Below, piece after piece: positions 9,868 to 22,630 of a DNA stretch of 64,000 nucleotides. Position 1 is the first letter of the stretch, and every line of letters begins with the position of its first letter. The DNA is from Aporrectodea caliginosa (lineage: Eukaryota; Annelida; Clitellata; Crassiclitellata; Lumbricidae): assembly GCA_020284085.1 (NCBI GenBank), contig JACEVL010000056.1, forward strand, positions 476,001 to 540,000. Reading direction: 5' to 3'. The notes beneath the pieces were generated by a model. It had not been told where the DNA came from, did not search any database, and saw nothing but the letters and a program-made list of their open reading frames with translations. Position numbers and translations under genes: made by a program.

Positions 9868-10615
9868 ATATTATTATTATTAGCTATTATTATTATTAAG
9901 TTATTATTATTATGGAGTGTTGGCTAAAAGTAGCTCTATTATCGATATCCTCTGTTGGATCTGTCCAGAGTTCGCCGCTCGTCGGCTCCCGGCATCCTTG
10001 ACATGATGCCCTGGAAAGCCACCGCGTTGAAACGTTGGATAATGACCGATAGGCCTTGGAAGAGGAAGTTTGTTTCTCGAGTGTCACCGGTAGTCTTCGA
10101 CAGTCGGCTTCCTTCCGGTTTCCGATAAGAAGTCGAGGCCCTCTCTGTTGAAGGGACCGAAGGTTTCTATGGCGACAGGTACGAACGTGTATCTCCTTTC
10201 CAGCTCCGAGTACCTGACGTGCTTCCTTGCGGCGGCCATCTCTGCCGCCCCACCAGCCGTGGCCGCTGTCTCCGAAATGTATGAGGCGGCCACCGTGTCC
10301 ACCATCGTCGCATCCCATAGTAAGGTCCGACCACCACTCCACGGTATCAGGGTCTGCCCGTCCGGTCTTTTGCCATCCGATCTGGTCAAGCCGGACGGCT
10401 CTTTGACTGCCGGGATGCCAGCTCTGTTGAGGCTACGATGGATGAGGTCATTGATATTGCTGTGTGCCTCGCTTGTCGGCCGAATCCCAGTGAGCACGAC
10501 AACCCATGCGTACCTCTAGACGAAACGGAAGTACCGCATGCGCATACGTGCGGCTCGCAAATGGCCACAACCCAATCTCAGGCCAACCGCCACCCTTTAC
10601 GGTCTCGTCCTCCAC
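9811..10615 (-). mobile_element. 3' end of a non-LTR retrotransposon with (TAA)n tail
   Basis: Read on the minus strand, 10570-9950 encodes the C-terminal part of a LINE ORF: CGTSVSSRGTHGLSC (a zinc-knuckle-like C/H/C segment, 10540-10490), then EPSGLTRSDGKRPDG, LIPWSGGRTLLWDATMVDT, a polar helix, FVPVAIETFGPF, and after a frameshift LSVIIQRFNAVAFQG. The RPDG and WDAT motifs in this setting look like a restriction-like (PD-D/E-x-K) endonuclease; this assignment is inference. A (TTA)n tract at 9811-9915 is the 3' tail in this orientation. At least one frameshift is present, so the copy is inactive. A related copy is at 50640-52320. Confidence 0.6.
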
Positions 10616-10627
10616 GTCTATTCATTA

Positions 10628-10682
10628 TCAATGTTACTATTATTATTATTATTATTGTTATTATTAATATTATTATTATTAA

Positions 10683-10724
<42 letters not shown>

Positions 10725-10775
10725 CATTATTATTATTATTACTATTATTACTATTATTACTGTTAGTATTATATG
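10628..10775. repeat. (ATT)n microsatellite
   Basis: An imperfect ATT tract with occasional GTT, AAT and ACT units separates the LINE remnant from the remains of locus B. Open frames across it, encoding poly-Ile, poly-Leu or poly-Asn, are artefacts of the repeat. Confidence 0.9.
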
Positions 10776-11627
10776 AGAACCTATACTCAAGAAAAAGCAT
10801 GCTATTTCGCGGGATATGAGAAAACATTCGCATGGTCTTCGCGTCTGAAAACCCATCCTGAAGATAAACCGTTTCAATGCGAAGTATGTAAACAAATATT
10901 TTTTGTTCTTACATTCTAGAGAACCATATTGGAATTCATACTAAAGAATGCCTTATCAATGCCAAATATGTCAGAAACGCTTTTTCCCGATCTTCACATC
11001 TAACACCACGCAAGAATCCATACTGGAGATAGGCCTTACCAATGCCAAATATGTCAAAAACGTTTTTCCCAATCTTCACCTCTAACAATTCACGCAAGAA
11101 TCCATACTGGAGATAGGCCTTATCAATGCCAAATATGTCAAAAACATTTTTCCCGCTCTTCAAATTTAGAAGTTCATCGAACAATTCATACCGGAGAGAA
11201 ACCTTACCAATGCCAAATATGTCAGAAACGCTTTTCTCGGTGTTTCAGTCTAACATGTCATTCAAAAATCCTGGAGAGAGACCATACCAATGTCAGATAT
11301 GTCAACAACGCAAGATAAATTCGCTGATCTTCTCACCTGCGAGACCATGTTCGAACCCATACTGGAGAAAAACCATACCAATGCCTGACATGCCAAAAAC
11401 GGTTTATCCAATCTTCTAATTTCAAAAGTCATGCAAGAATTCATACTGGAGAGAAACCATTCCACTGCCAACTATGTGAGTTTAAAACTTGTACTAACAG
11501 TCAACTAAGAATTCACTGGAGAACACATACTGGAGAGAAACCATACCTTTGCAAAATATGTTTGAAAACATTCTCATGCGCTTCTGGTCTAAGATGTCAT
11601 GAAAAAACCCACTCTGTATCTGACTAA
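10776..11627 (+). pseudogene. C2H2 zinc-finger locus B (heavily decayed)
   Basis: Finger-coding DNA is recognisable throughout (FQCEVCKQIF near 10870, QCQICQKRFS units, CQLCEFKT near 11470, and the terminal [23 protein letters not shown] ending at TAA 11625-11627). No frame is open for more than about 100 codons. There are many one-base indels, a stop right after the third finger (TCTAGA near 10915) and truncated fingers, for example CATTCAAAAATCCTGGAGAG near 11260 where histidine and linker bases are missing. The order of fingers matches loci A and F. It is the most degraded member of the cluster. Confidence 0.75.
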
Positions 11628-12480
11628 AGGTTGTAAAACCATTTCTCAACGCTCACAATCTGAAAAATTATGTTGGAATCCATACTTGAGAAAAGTCACA
11701 CCAATCCCTGTTATACCAGAGAACATCTCATGCAATTATTTCAGATATTCCAGGGAACATGTTTCATGCATTTCGTCTTAATGAAAAATGGTGTGAAACC
11801 ATCTGAGTATTCCTGTAGGACTGGATATAATATTGCTATCATAAAAACATATTCTTGCGATCTTTTGCATATCTTGTCTACGAAGAAACAACACTCAACC
11901 AGAAATTGAATGAAATATTTGACGTTTTTCACTTTCATCCGTAACAGTTGGTGAACAAAGATTAGCAAATGGAAGTGTTGAAATACTCAGTCTATGATGA
12001 TATGTACGAAGGAGTTCATTCATATCAGTTTTGCTTCAAAGTAAGAACTTCAGTACAGTACCACTGAGTATTCCTGTAGCACTGGATAAATTCAAGTGCT
12101 CTGCTTTTGTTTTGCGTTTATTTGTGACACTTTTAGTTCCATTCAGGTAGTCCTATAATAATCTTATGTCCAGTTATAAGCATCGAACTGTTTTTTTATT
12201 ATTGCTCTCCTGGTATACCTCACAACAGCTACTACAACTTTGTCCGTGTTTTCACTCATTTCAAGTTTTACATAGCCTAGTTGTACTCTCTGTTAGTGTT
12301 CTGTAAATGCAATCGCAGAGTAATTGCAACGATAATTTCACATATAGTCATTGCTGATGGTAACGATGCTGTTAAGGTTGAAATTTTTTAACAAATAAAG
12401 TTTGTTCCACGTTTATTTGTTGTCGTTAACCAGTATCGAGTCCTAGAGATGTTGCATCCATGTACAGCTGATTTTTGAAG
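11628..12480 (+). other. 3' region of zinc-finger locus B
   Basis: This is homologous to the 3' regions of loci C, E and F: CATACTTGAGAAAAGTCACAC, the GAACATCTCATGCAATTATTTCAG block, a conserved ATGATATG.ACGAA.GAATTCAT segment near 12000, TTATAAGCAT near 12177, and a terminal AATAAA. It contains a TAGCCTA insertion (12273-12279) absent from locus C. No coding potential is seen. Confidence 0.55.
12392..12419. terminator. Polyadenylation signal within an inverted repeat (locus B)
   Basis: CAAATAAA (12392-12399) is followed 12 bases later by TTTATTTG (12412-12419). The same arrangement ends loci C, E and F. It offers AATAAA on the plus strand and AATAAA on the minus strand within 28 bp. Confidence 0.5.
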
Positions 12481-13064
12481 GATCACACACAAACACAAAT
12501 CAAATAACAATAATATGGCAACGGTTCTACATTCGTATGCGCCGGATGATACAGTTAAAGCAATGCGAACAATAAACTAGCCTTATCAGACCTATTGTAG
12601 GCTACTTTGATTTAACAGCAAACCAGTACCGTAGGCTATCCCGCAGATCTAAACATAGGCCCTAATAATTATAATAGTGCTGAACAATTTCTTTTGATTT
12701 TGATTAAAAGTCGATTTGTGAAGTTGAAAATGTGACTAAACGCGTTACAAATGCGCTTTATTAATCAGCTGCTATAACAGATGCCATAAACAAATGAGTC
12801 TTCCAAATCTTTTAAAAACGCTCGAGCGTTTTCTCAGGATTCCTAACGCAACTGTCAGAGCATTTCCTTAACTTCGAACTATTCAGCCTGCATGTTGGAC
12901 CAGATAATTATTATGGCGAATGTCCTTGCTCTAGATCCTCTGGCTTTCTCCGACCGTACTTTATTGTAATCAGTGGCAGATCGCAGTTGAGACCGCCACG
13001 CAACCAGAAAGGTCAGCGTGACGATTTTCCTGTGTTTCACATTTATGGCGTCACCTTTATTTGA
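12481..13064. other. Intergenic, nothing identified
   Basis: No ORF, repeat array or paralogous match could be supported, apart from a 12485-12560 stretch resembling the 23380-23470 region (ACACAAATCAAAT, then GTTCTACATTCGTATGC). That match suggests the duplicated unit of locus D once extended here. Confidence 0.3.
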
Positions 13065-13432
13065 CCAACGTTCCATTTTTGGAACATAATTTGTAATGTT
13101 AAAAAAAATTATTTTGCCTTAGTAAATTTATTTTATTTGCACATCAAATGAAAGATCTAAGAATGGAGAATGTAACACAGTGGTGATTTTCTGATTGACT
13201 TTATTTATTTTTGTGCTACAGATGCGTAATTTTGACGAATTTTGTGATTTTTGAAAAAAATCTTTTAGGAAGTTCAAATAAATATTGTTGTCATAATTTA
13301 ACAGGTGAGACACGGTGTATTTTGTTGATTGATATCTAAAGTCAGTGATAAAAATCAAAATTAATGAAAACGAAGCAAAACTCTAGAAGAAAAAACCCAG
13401 TTTTGAAGCATGTTCCATTTTTGGAACGTTGG
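13065..13432. mobile_element. Possible MITE with GTTCC...GGAAC palindromic ends
   Basis: The left end CCAACGTTCCATTTTTGGAA continues CAT. The right end is ATGTTCCATTTTTGGAACGT followed by TGG, an inverted pair apart from the orientation of the central T-run. A third copy of the palindrome, in the left-end orientation, is at 14751-14769, so the true element could instead be 13410-14769. No clear target duplication or transposase was recognised. Confidence 0.45.
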
Positions 13433-14945
13433 TGCACTCTCATTAGTATAATTCCAATATAAGGTGATTTTGTTCCTTGTTCATAATTTGCCAGTATATA
13501 CTGTTGGATTGTTGTATGTATCATTAATTTGTTTTAATATTATGTTTCATTTAATTTATTTTTAACCAGGGGCGTAGCCAGAAAAAAATTTCGGGGGGAT
13601 AAGTTTTAGGAGGTTTCCATTGGGAAACGGTCGAAAAAGTTAAGTTTTTTGTATTTCGCATATAATTGCATAGAAAAAAGTCGGCAATTTATTTAGGGTG
13701 ACTCCACCCCGTAAAACCCCTTATATATGCCCATGTTTTAACACTGATTTTGTAATAATTAGTACATATTTTAAATTGGAGTTTTAGAAAATAACGCAAT
13801 AACTGCAACACAGTTGAGTTCCTGATGCACTCTAAATGCAACTGCAATGTCTAAATCCATGATAGGAGGATGCACTGCCATGCATGCAGCTGACAAGATC
13901 TCTCTCTAATGGTAGAGTGTGCAGTGTGCACTATATGACCAGTAACACAAATCTTTGCAATTTGGAATGGTTCATTTCAAACTTAGCATTTATGAGTCGG
14001 TGGGTTCCTAACTATGGACATCATGGGTTAGAGATGTTTATAAGAGGAAAGCCAATCAGATTTAGTTATAAAATCTGGATGTCTTATTCATAAATAGGAA
14101 GTTCATCCATATCAAGCAAGAATTCATTGTGGCAGGAGTAGGCGACCCACAAAAACCCCTTTTGGTGAGCACGTTGCCATGAATTTTGACTAACTCATCA
14201 CAGGAAACCATATCACATGCTATTATTTGCCAATCTTTTTTACTAGTTACAGTATTCTGTCTAAGCTGAGGTGTGGGGCAGCAGTCATTCAGAGGTGCTA
14301 TTCCAGTTCGTGATGGTCGAACTAGAAAAGAACCTCTGAATGACAAGAAAATGTTTGCAAAACAAGAAAGAGGTACAGTTGAAAACACATCTCATGCCAA
14401 AATTGTTGTTGTTAGGTAGTCAGATAACAATGTGGTAGAATGTTCCAGCAGTATAATCACTGTAAATCTTGTGAAAAGTGCTCAGGCACGTCAAAGGTTG
14501 CATGACTCATTGCGATGGGATCGAGCAATACATTCCTCTCATTAGTCAGGCTCGTTGTTTTTTTCATTTTTTGAAGAAAAACACTACCAAAGAATGTGTC
14601 AGGTGCTTCAAGATACTTCAAGTGAACTGTTTTGAAAGTTTTCATACCTTCTAATAAACTGGTTTTCAATCAATTGTGCATAAGCCAATATTGTATCGTT
14701 TATTCATGTTGAACTGCCATTGTAAAAAAATGCTAGTGGGAACGACCCACCGTTCCATTTTTGGAACATCCCCAAAAATGACCGTAAATATGAAATATCA
14801 CTAAAAGCTTGTCATTTATGTTTTAATACCATCAACATACAGCACATATCTAAGGGCCATCTCAAAATTCCACCTAAAAGGCATAGTGGGTAAATAAAGG
14901 TTAATATATGTATAATGTTATGAAGTTATATTATTGTTAGCTACA
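13433..14945. other. Intergenic stretch with transposon-end fragments
   Basis: At 13568-13640 there is CAGGGGCGTAGCCAG, typical of a hAT-like terminus, followed by a GGGGGG run. No matching second end is in the window. Minus-strand ORFs at 14388-14062 and 14669-14457 (108 and 70 codons) could be pieces of one decayed gene between the two GTTCC palindromes (13410 and 14769), but I recognise no domain. Nothing else is visible. Confidence 0.3.
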
Positions 14946-14949
14946 AAGC

Positions 14950-15045
14950 TCTATGTCTGTCTGGTCCTGTATCTCTGTCGGTTCCTGTATGTCTGTTCCT
15001 GTATGTCTGTTACTGCATGTTTGTTCCTGTTTGTCCGTCTACAGC
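14950..15045. repeat. Minisatellite of about 14 bp
   Basis: Degenerate tandem copies of TGTCTGTTCCTGTA (variants TGTCTGTCTGGTCCTGTA, TGTTTGTTCCTGTT). About six units are recognisable. Confidence 0.65.
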
Positions 15046-15299
15046 AGCGCACATACATCCACCCATCACACTGATAGAAAAGTCACACAATCACTTGTTT
15101 CGCTAGAGACCCCATTGTCTGGAATATAGATATCAACAGCCTTCGTGGTCAGGTGATGTGGAAGTCGCCTTTCCACAAGACTCTGTATCTCTCTTTCGTC
15201 AAAAATTCTCTATTTGCGACTATTCTGACCGGATTCCAAGTATTACGGCTAATCAACAGAGGCCGCTGTCTTATAGTTTCGCTAAAACGTGCTATATAT

Positions 15300-15625
15300 T
15301 CTCAGGAATCCAGCTTCTAATTACTGACGAGATTATTTTCATCAATCCAGTTTCTATTGAATGGAAACTTATTTTCATCCATGCATCCAGGTTGATTTCC
15401 AGCTTCTATTTACGGGAAAAATTATTTCAATCAATCCAGCTTCTATTTCAACACAGGAATGTTTTCATCAATCCCACTACCATTTCGGGAAACAGGTTTT
15501 TTGATCAATCCAGCTTCCATTTTAAAGTGATAATATCAAATAACTTTGTAGACGAAATGTCGTTCGACGAAATGTCTGTAGACGAAGTGTCGTAGACGAA
15601 ATGTCGTTCGACGAGTTGTCGTGAC
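15300..15625. repeat. Two adjacent degenerate tandem repeats
   Basis: From 15300 to 15530 a motif of about 48 bp with core TTTCATCAATCCAGCTTC recurs about five times. Single related copies occur at 955-975 and, inverted, at 36205-36230, so the motif is dispersed. From 15548 to 15620 a shorter unit (GACGAAATGTCGTTC) repeats about five times. An open frame of 145 codons (15158-15595) runs through both tracts and is probably a by-product of the repeats. Confidence 0.6.
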
Positions 15626-16041
15626 ACCGATAGAAACATGATTTGCAAAACTTGGTGATGTGGGGTCAAAGTGTAAGATTATTTGATTAGCATTGAAGGG
15701 TTGAGGTTATTTGTAAATAAATCTGTAGGTAACTATATTTATATCATGTAGGCCTATACAATAATTAAAAAAATTATACGTTCTAATACGCGACTTAACT
15801 AATGTTTCTATAAATGATTTCTAAATGATAAGCAATAATTTATAAAATGACATTATAATTATTCAAAGTACATAAACCAACCTATATTGATCTGGCAACT
15901 GACTCAGATTTTCATTGGAATAAAATTATTACTTATAAAATTCGAACAAATGTCTGAAAATCTGTCAAACTAGTGATGTGTCACGTGTGTTAAATGGTTT
16001 TGAAATAGAAAATATCTAGTTTAGCACAACTGTTAAACTAT

Positions 16042-16345
16042 AGAGTGAATTTGACACCTCTTTTAGTACGATATAATCTCCTTGCTTAGCCTACTTGATG
16101 AGCACAAACAATGATGACGTCACTTATCGGTGACTTAGTCTACGAGGTAACGTTACAAATCTACCGTTTCAAAATTAATTCAAGTTATTCGTCGATTATC
16201 AATCAGTCTTTGCAATTTTCAGTTGCTTTTCTCTTTCAGTAGAATGATCCGTTTTAGTTATTATTATCAGTGTAAAGTCTCACAACTAACGGACCGCAAT
16301 TAGTCAATTGATGTGGCGTTTGCATATCCGTCGTTCGTTTAGTTC
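16042..16345 (+). promoter_or_regulatory. Upstream module of zinc-finger locus C (uninterrupted reference copy)
   Basis: This is the most complete plus-strand copy of the module: GAATTTGACACCTC, TACGATATAATCTCC, TGACGTCA at 16115-16122 (full CRE/ATF palindrome), GTGACTTAGTC, GAGGTAACGTTAC, the TCGTCGATTATCAATCAGTC block, TTTCAGTAG/AATG, a run of TTATTATTATCAGTGTAAAG and TGGCGTTTGCATATCCGTCG. It lies about 0.6 kb upstream of the finger exon. Conservation between loci that have otherwise decayed argues for past function, or for recent shared descent; the two cannot be separated from this window alone. Confidence 0.5.
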
Positions 16346-16924
16346 GAGAATAATAATTTGTAGGTTGCTAAAGTAAGCAAGCAAGTAAGCATATTCTTAC
16401 AGTACATGCTCATTCGTGCAAATGTCCGGGGAGAATAATGCCTTAGACCCTTACAGTGCATGCTCATTCGTTTGAATACAGTTTGCAAGGACTATTTTAG
16501 ATAGTGAAATACTGTAGAATGTTTGTTCATGTTCAATGTGTTTCTTGTCATTGTCTTTGCAAATTGATATTTAGACGATCAACATCGCGGAATTCTGTCT
16601 CCTATAATTATATGACTTTTATATTATGACTATGATGCTTTTTATTTTAGGTTAATAAAATGAATTACTAAATGCAACATAAAAGAAAGTGTACTTTTTA
16701 GATTTATACTGAATGCTTAGAGAACTTCAAACTGAAAAAGGCAAAGAAATGGCGGGCTTGGAAAATAATATCACTTCACAGAAACTTACAAGGGGTTCAG
16801 TGTCTTCAACTCTAGCTATGTGTAAAAATCATATCTGAAGCACAAACTCTGTTACTTTATAATCATGATGTCGAAAAGCATATCTTCAAACATTCATTAG
16901 GATATTCCACTGTAAATGCATCAC
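16346..16924 (+). other. Leader region of zinc-finger locus C
   Basis: The segment contains the shared leader (TTCATGTTCAATGTGTTT, then CTTTGCAAATTGATAT, then GCGGAATTCTGTCTCC), also present near 20845, 29487, 36520, 40695 and, inverted, 45060-45190, 54870-54985 and 60600-60680. No ORF is present. The conserved leaders probably represent an intron or non-coding exon between promoter module and finger exon. Confidence 0.4.
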
Positions 16925-17836
16925 AAGACCAGATAGAAAGTTCCCAGCTGCAGAACCATATTAGAATCCAAGCTCAAGCCATGCCTTATCAATGCCAGGT
17001 ATGTCAAAAGCGTTTTTCCCTATCTTCAAATCTAACACGTCATGTTAGAATTCATACCAGAGGGAAATCTTACCAATGCCAAGTATGTCTAAAACGTTTT
17101 TCTACGTCTTCCAATCTAACATGGCATTCAAGAATTCATACCGGAGAAATGCCTTACCAATGCGAAATATGTCAAAAACGCTTTTCCCAGTCTTCAAGTG
17201 TAAGAATTCATGCAAGAATTCATACTGGAGAGAAACCGTACAAATGTCAATTATGTGAGTTTAAATCTGCGTATGAAGGTTGTCTAAATATTCATATGAG
17301 ACAGCATACTGGAGAGAAACCATATCTTTGCCAGACATGTCAAAAAACATTCTCAAGCATTTAAGGTAAGAAAAATAATGAAAAAATCCACCATGAAGAG
17401 AAATATTTTCTGTGTATTCTTTGTAACAAAACATTTTCCGCATCTCCATCGCTACAAAGTCATGTTTGAATCCATACTGGAGAGAGACCACACCAATGTC
17501 AAGAATGCAAAAAATAGTTATTCCCATCCTTCTCACCTACGAAATCATGTTCGAACCCATACTGGAGAAAAACCATACCAGTGCCAGACATGTCAAAAAC
17601 GGTTTATCCAATCTGGTAATCTTAAATGCCATGCTAGAATTCACACTGGAGAGAAACCATACCACTGCCAATTATGTGGCTTTAAAACTAATCTAAAAAG
17701 TAGTCTAAAGAGGCACACGAGAACACATACTGGAGAGAAACCATACCTTTGCTGGGTATGTCAGAAAACGTTCGCATCTGATTCGGCTCTGAGAAGTCAT
17801 GAAAAAACCCACTCCATGTCAGGATCAAGTTTGTAA
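16925..17836 (+). pseudogene. C2H2 zinc-finger locus C (nonsense and frameshift lesions)
   Basis: About eleven fingers can be read. The frame from 16981 encodes six ([16 protein letters not shown] onward, including a CQLCEFKS finger) and meets TAA at 17362-17364, where paralogues have TCA. The same frame continues through the next finger to TGA at 17467-17469 (CGA or AGA elsewhere). One extra A in the run 17509-17514 then shifts the frame, after which the last four fingers are open to TAA 17834-17836 (SMSGSSL). The array starts abruptly after CCCAGCTGCAG at the third family finger, so the normal start and two fingers are missing, as in locus H. Three independent lesions make a pseudogene likely. 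Confidence 0.75.
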
Positions 17837-18701
17837 AACCAGCTTCCAACGTTTACAGTCAGCAAATTAAGTTGGAATCCAAACTTTTGAAAAGTCATAC
17901 AAACTCCAGTTATGCCAGAGAACATTCTCACGCGATTACTTTCAGTTAAAGCACGAAACATGTTTATGCACTTCAAAAAAATGCATGAATGAACCATACA
18001 GAAACGAAGGAATGGGGTTGTTATAAAAGACATTTAACGATCGTCATGTCTACAAAGAAAAAGTTACCTGAAATATCTGACGTTGTTGACTTCACCAAGA
18101 ACAGTTGGTGAACAAAGAATAAAAATGGAAGTGAACTGTGGAACTGTCAATCTGTGATGATACGCATGAAGGAATTCATGAATATCATTTTTTATATTCA
18201 GAGTAAGAACTTGTAGTGCGGATGTAGGACCTAGACCGAATATTCCTACAGGATTGGACACAACCTATTCAAGAATTCTGCTTTTGGTTTGCGTTTTTGA
18301 GGCACATTTAGTTCACTTTAGGTAGGTATAATTATGTCTAGTTATAAGCATTTTAACTCTATAGAACTTTTTGTTATTGCACTGCTGGGATACTTCACAT
18401 GATCTACTGTAGCTTTGTTCGTGTTTTCACTCAGTTCAAGTTTTACATAGTTGTACTCTCACGCTGTTGCTTTTCCGTAAATGCAATCACAAAGTAATTG
18501 CAACGATAATTTACACATAGTCAGTGCTGATGGTAACGATGTTTAAATGTTTTAGCAAATAAAGTTTGTTCGATCTTTATTTGTCATTGTTAACCAGTAA
18601 CAACTCTTAGAAACGTGGTATCCACGTACAGCTAAGGGTTGATGATAGATCCGCAGTAAATTGCTGTTCTTTCAAAGAATTGCCTACTTTCTATTGTTGA
18701 T
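17837..18701 (+). other. 3' region of zinc-finger locus C
   Basis: Homologous to 25586-26331 (locus E) at high similarity, up to TTGATACTT at 18695-18703, where locus E carries the 1.0-kb insertion. Short ORFs here are incidental. The polyadenylation signal lies at 18556. Confidence 0.55.
18556..18583. terminator. Polyadenylation signal within an inverted repeat (locus C)
   Basis: CAAATAAAG (18556-18564) faces CTTTATTTG (18575-18583), a perfect 9-bp inverted pair with a 10-base spacer. It is about 720 bp after the finger-exon stop codon. Confidence 0.55.
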
Positions 18702-19538
18702 ACTTGGTCTTTATTTTCTTAGGCCTTCTTTTGAGTTGGCTGACATTGATACTTGACCCTTACTAAATCCAAGTGCTTTTACAATGGAACTTCTCCACTG
18801 GGTTTATTATTTTACAGATATTTTCAGTTATACATTAAACTTTAGATTTTGAAAGATTTACAATACAAACTGATTTTCAAAAGATTATATGGTCAGTTGG
18901 TCACATATTAACCCATTGTAGGCCTACACATTTTGATTAATCAGAATGTCCGGGGGGAATTTCCGGATACAGCAGATTACCCATGAAACCAGAAATGTCT
19001 AACTAGTGATCTGTCTAAACATCGAGATCATCATCATTTATATCTGTAACCATCAGAGGAGAAAACGAACAATGAAACAGTACTAGGCCTATAAGGCAAC
19101 GGTTTGACATAATTATAGCTACTGGATACATGTATCGAGATTTCGCAAGAGTCCTTTTCATCGAGATCTACTTCTTTGTAAGACAATAATCCCTATCTGG
19201 CCTTCATTCCGGTTTCCGGTAATTTTCGCATACGATATCGGACACCAGCATTACTATGTTGAGGACCAATCTGACCAATTAACCAACGTTCAAGAAATGT
19301 GCTATAAAATGTATAATAATCGAGCGGTGGATCCTTGCCGAGATCTCTGGGCTTGACTTCCGAGATATGTATCAATATGGCGAGATCGGTAACTTTCCAA
19401 TGCGCTTTTTTATAGAATAAAAAAAATATAAGAAATCGAAACATCGTTTTAAGAAGTCGGATATAGGAGCGCTTGACTACTTTCGCTGCGAGGTATCATT
19501 GATAACATTTGATGGCATTTGGAGTAACTTAGTGAATC

Positions 19539-20104
19539 CAGTGATGGTGAAAATTAAACTAAACAGTTGCCAACTTTTGGTTAAACTAAAAATATTTAGT
19601 TAAGGCAGAAGTTTAACTAAGATATTGTTTAGTTTAAACGAAACTTTTACTAATATCTTTTAGTAATTAACTAAAAAGTTTAACTAACAAAATAAGCAAC
19701 TTCGCAACTATCGGCAACTATCATTGTCATGAGTAACTGGTTCTATTAGGCTACTCAAGTCAAGTGAACTGCATTGCACGATGCATCATCGTTTCCAACT
19801 TTCTTCATGATTTTCTGGTACTGTACTAGGACAATTAGTCTAGTAGGCTACACATTACATAGTTTGACAGTGAAATTGTCATTGACGCTCTGCATTATGC
19901 TACTGCAGTTCACTTAACCTCTTGTCATTGTGAAAATGATTGTGAAAAAGTTAGTCAAACAGTTGGGAAAAGTTTAACTAAATATTTTTAGTTTAGTTAA
20001 CTTAATTACGAAATCACTTGCCAAAATTTCAGCTAAATTTTTTTAGTTGAAAAATATATATAGTTTAACTATAGGCCTATAAAATTAGTTAGTGCCCATT
20101 ACTG
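19539..20104. mobile_element. hAT MITE (GTTTAACTAAA-rich), copy in duplication 1
   Basis: The ends are CAGTGATGG and, inverted, CCATTACTG, flanked by AGTGAATC (19531-19538) and AGTAAATC (20105-20112), an 8-bp target duplication with one mismatch. The interior is dominated by AGTTTAACTAAA motifs, many in inverted arrangement. The homologous position near 56612-56625 upstream of locus I is an empty site. It has no coding capacity. Confidence 0.8.
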
Positions 20105-20540
20105 AGTAAATCCCGAATCTTACCGTAACTCTGCCGTTCAAAGTGGTACTTACTAATTCCCTTTCTTTCCCTCTACATTTCCTATGACTGTGTACGACTT
20201 TAGTATAATTTATTCGCCACTTAAAAGTCACTCGCAGATAACAAAGTACTTGTTTGCATTCTGTTTTACAACTGTTAATATGTTGACGACTCTGAGATCG
20301 CCACGATAGAGCTAAAACAGTCCACAGTGAATCATTGGCATGCTATGAAACTAACTTCAAACCAAATAACGATGATCAATAGTCCGCACCTGCCTAATCA
20401 ATCCCCTCTAGCAATGCCTTTAATACGAGATGGAAGTCTTAGCTTTTTGAGGATTAAGGATGTGGCCTTATTCTGTGGGCTTGTGAGTTTTTGGATACCG
20501 TCAATATCTGTTGGAAACTTTTAATTTCTCCTCCACTCAG

Positions 20541-20590
20541 CTTCTTGCGGTTTAATTTCGCATCAGCCATGCAGGCAGATAAACATAATG
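20541..20590 (+). other. Candidate small 5' exon upstream of locus D1
   Basis: A strong 3' splice-site pattern (TTTCTCCTCCACTCAG, ending 20540) is followed by 50 bases containing ATG at 20569-20571 and ending AATG at a 5' splice-site pattern GTAAGC (20591-20596). It would encode a start of MQADKHN. In the two other copies (29183-29232 and, inverted, about 60932-60983) the acceptor is kept but the donor reads GGAAGC. It is a prediction from splice consensus only. Confidence 0.25.
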
Positions 20591-20697
20591 GTAAGCATTG
20601 AATCATGCTGCAATATATTAACGCGTTTTAATTCAGGTAATGACCAGCAAATAGCATACCAACCAATTAAACATAATGTTCAAGATAGTGGAATACG

Positions 20698-20836
20698 CAA
20701 GGTGAGAATTGCTGGGGTTTGGGAGTTCAACCCCCTAGTCTTTCTTAGTACCCCATTGTTAAGTCTTCATTGCTCACACCAACTTCACATGGATCAAATT
20801 CTGACCCACAGTCTTTTCCCTGCAATTCTCATACTG
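20698..20836. mobile_element. 139-bp hAT MITE, copy in duplication 1
   Basis: The termini CAAGGTGAGAATTGC and GCAATTCTCATACTG are inverted relatives. The flanks are GGAATACG at 20690-20697 and 20837-20844, a perfect 8-bp duplication. The corresponding place near 54975-55000, upstream of locus I, lacks it. Other copies are at 29341-29479, 60688-60826 and 50977-51107. Confidence 0.8.
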
Positions 20837-21041
20837 GGAATACGGACTGTAAATTCATGTTCACTGTGTTTGTTGCAATTGTAGGCCTATTTGCATATAG
20901 ATATTGTGTCTTAGGCGATCAACTCTGTGAAAAAATCAGACTCTTCATAATAATTAATTATTCCTATGTCACAAAGCTTTTCTTCCATGAATTCATTAGG
21001 ATATTCCATAAGAAATGCAGTTCATGAAAATTATATATAAA

Positions 21042-22630
<1,589 letters not shown>

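Noticed and set aside
10538..10895. Open frames of poly-Ile, poly-Leu and poly-Asn
   Set aside because: They are translations of the (ATT)n microsatellite and have no conserved context.
15158..15595. 145-codon ORF as a gene
   Set aside because: Most of it lies on a degenerate 48-bp tandem repeat and a GACGAAATGTCG repeat; no domain or paralogue supports it.
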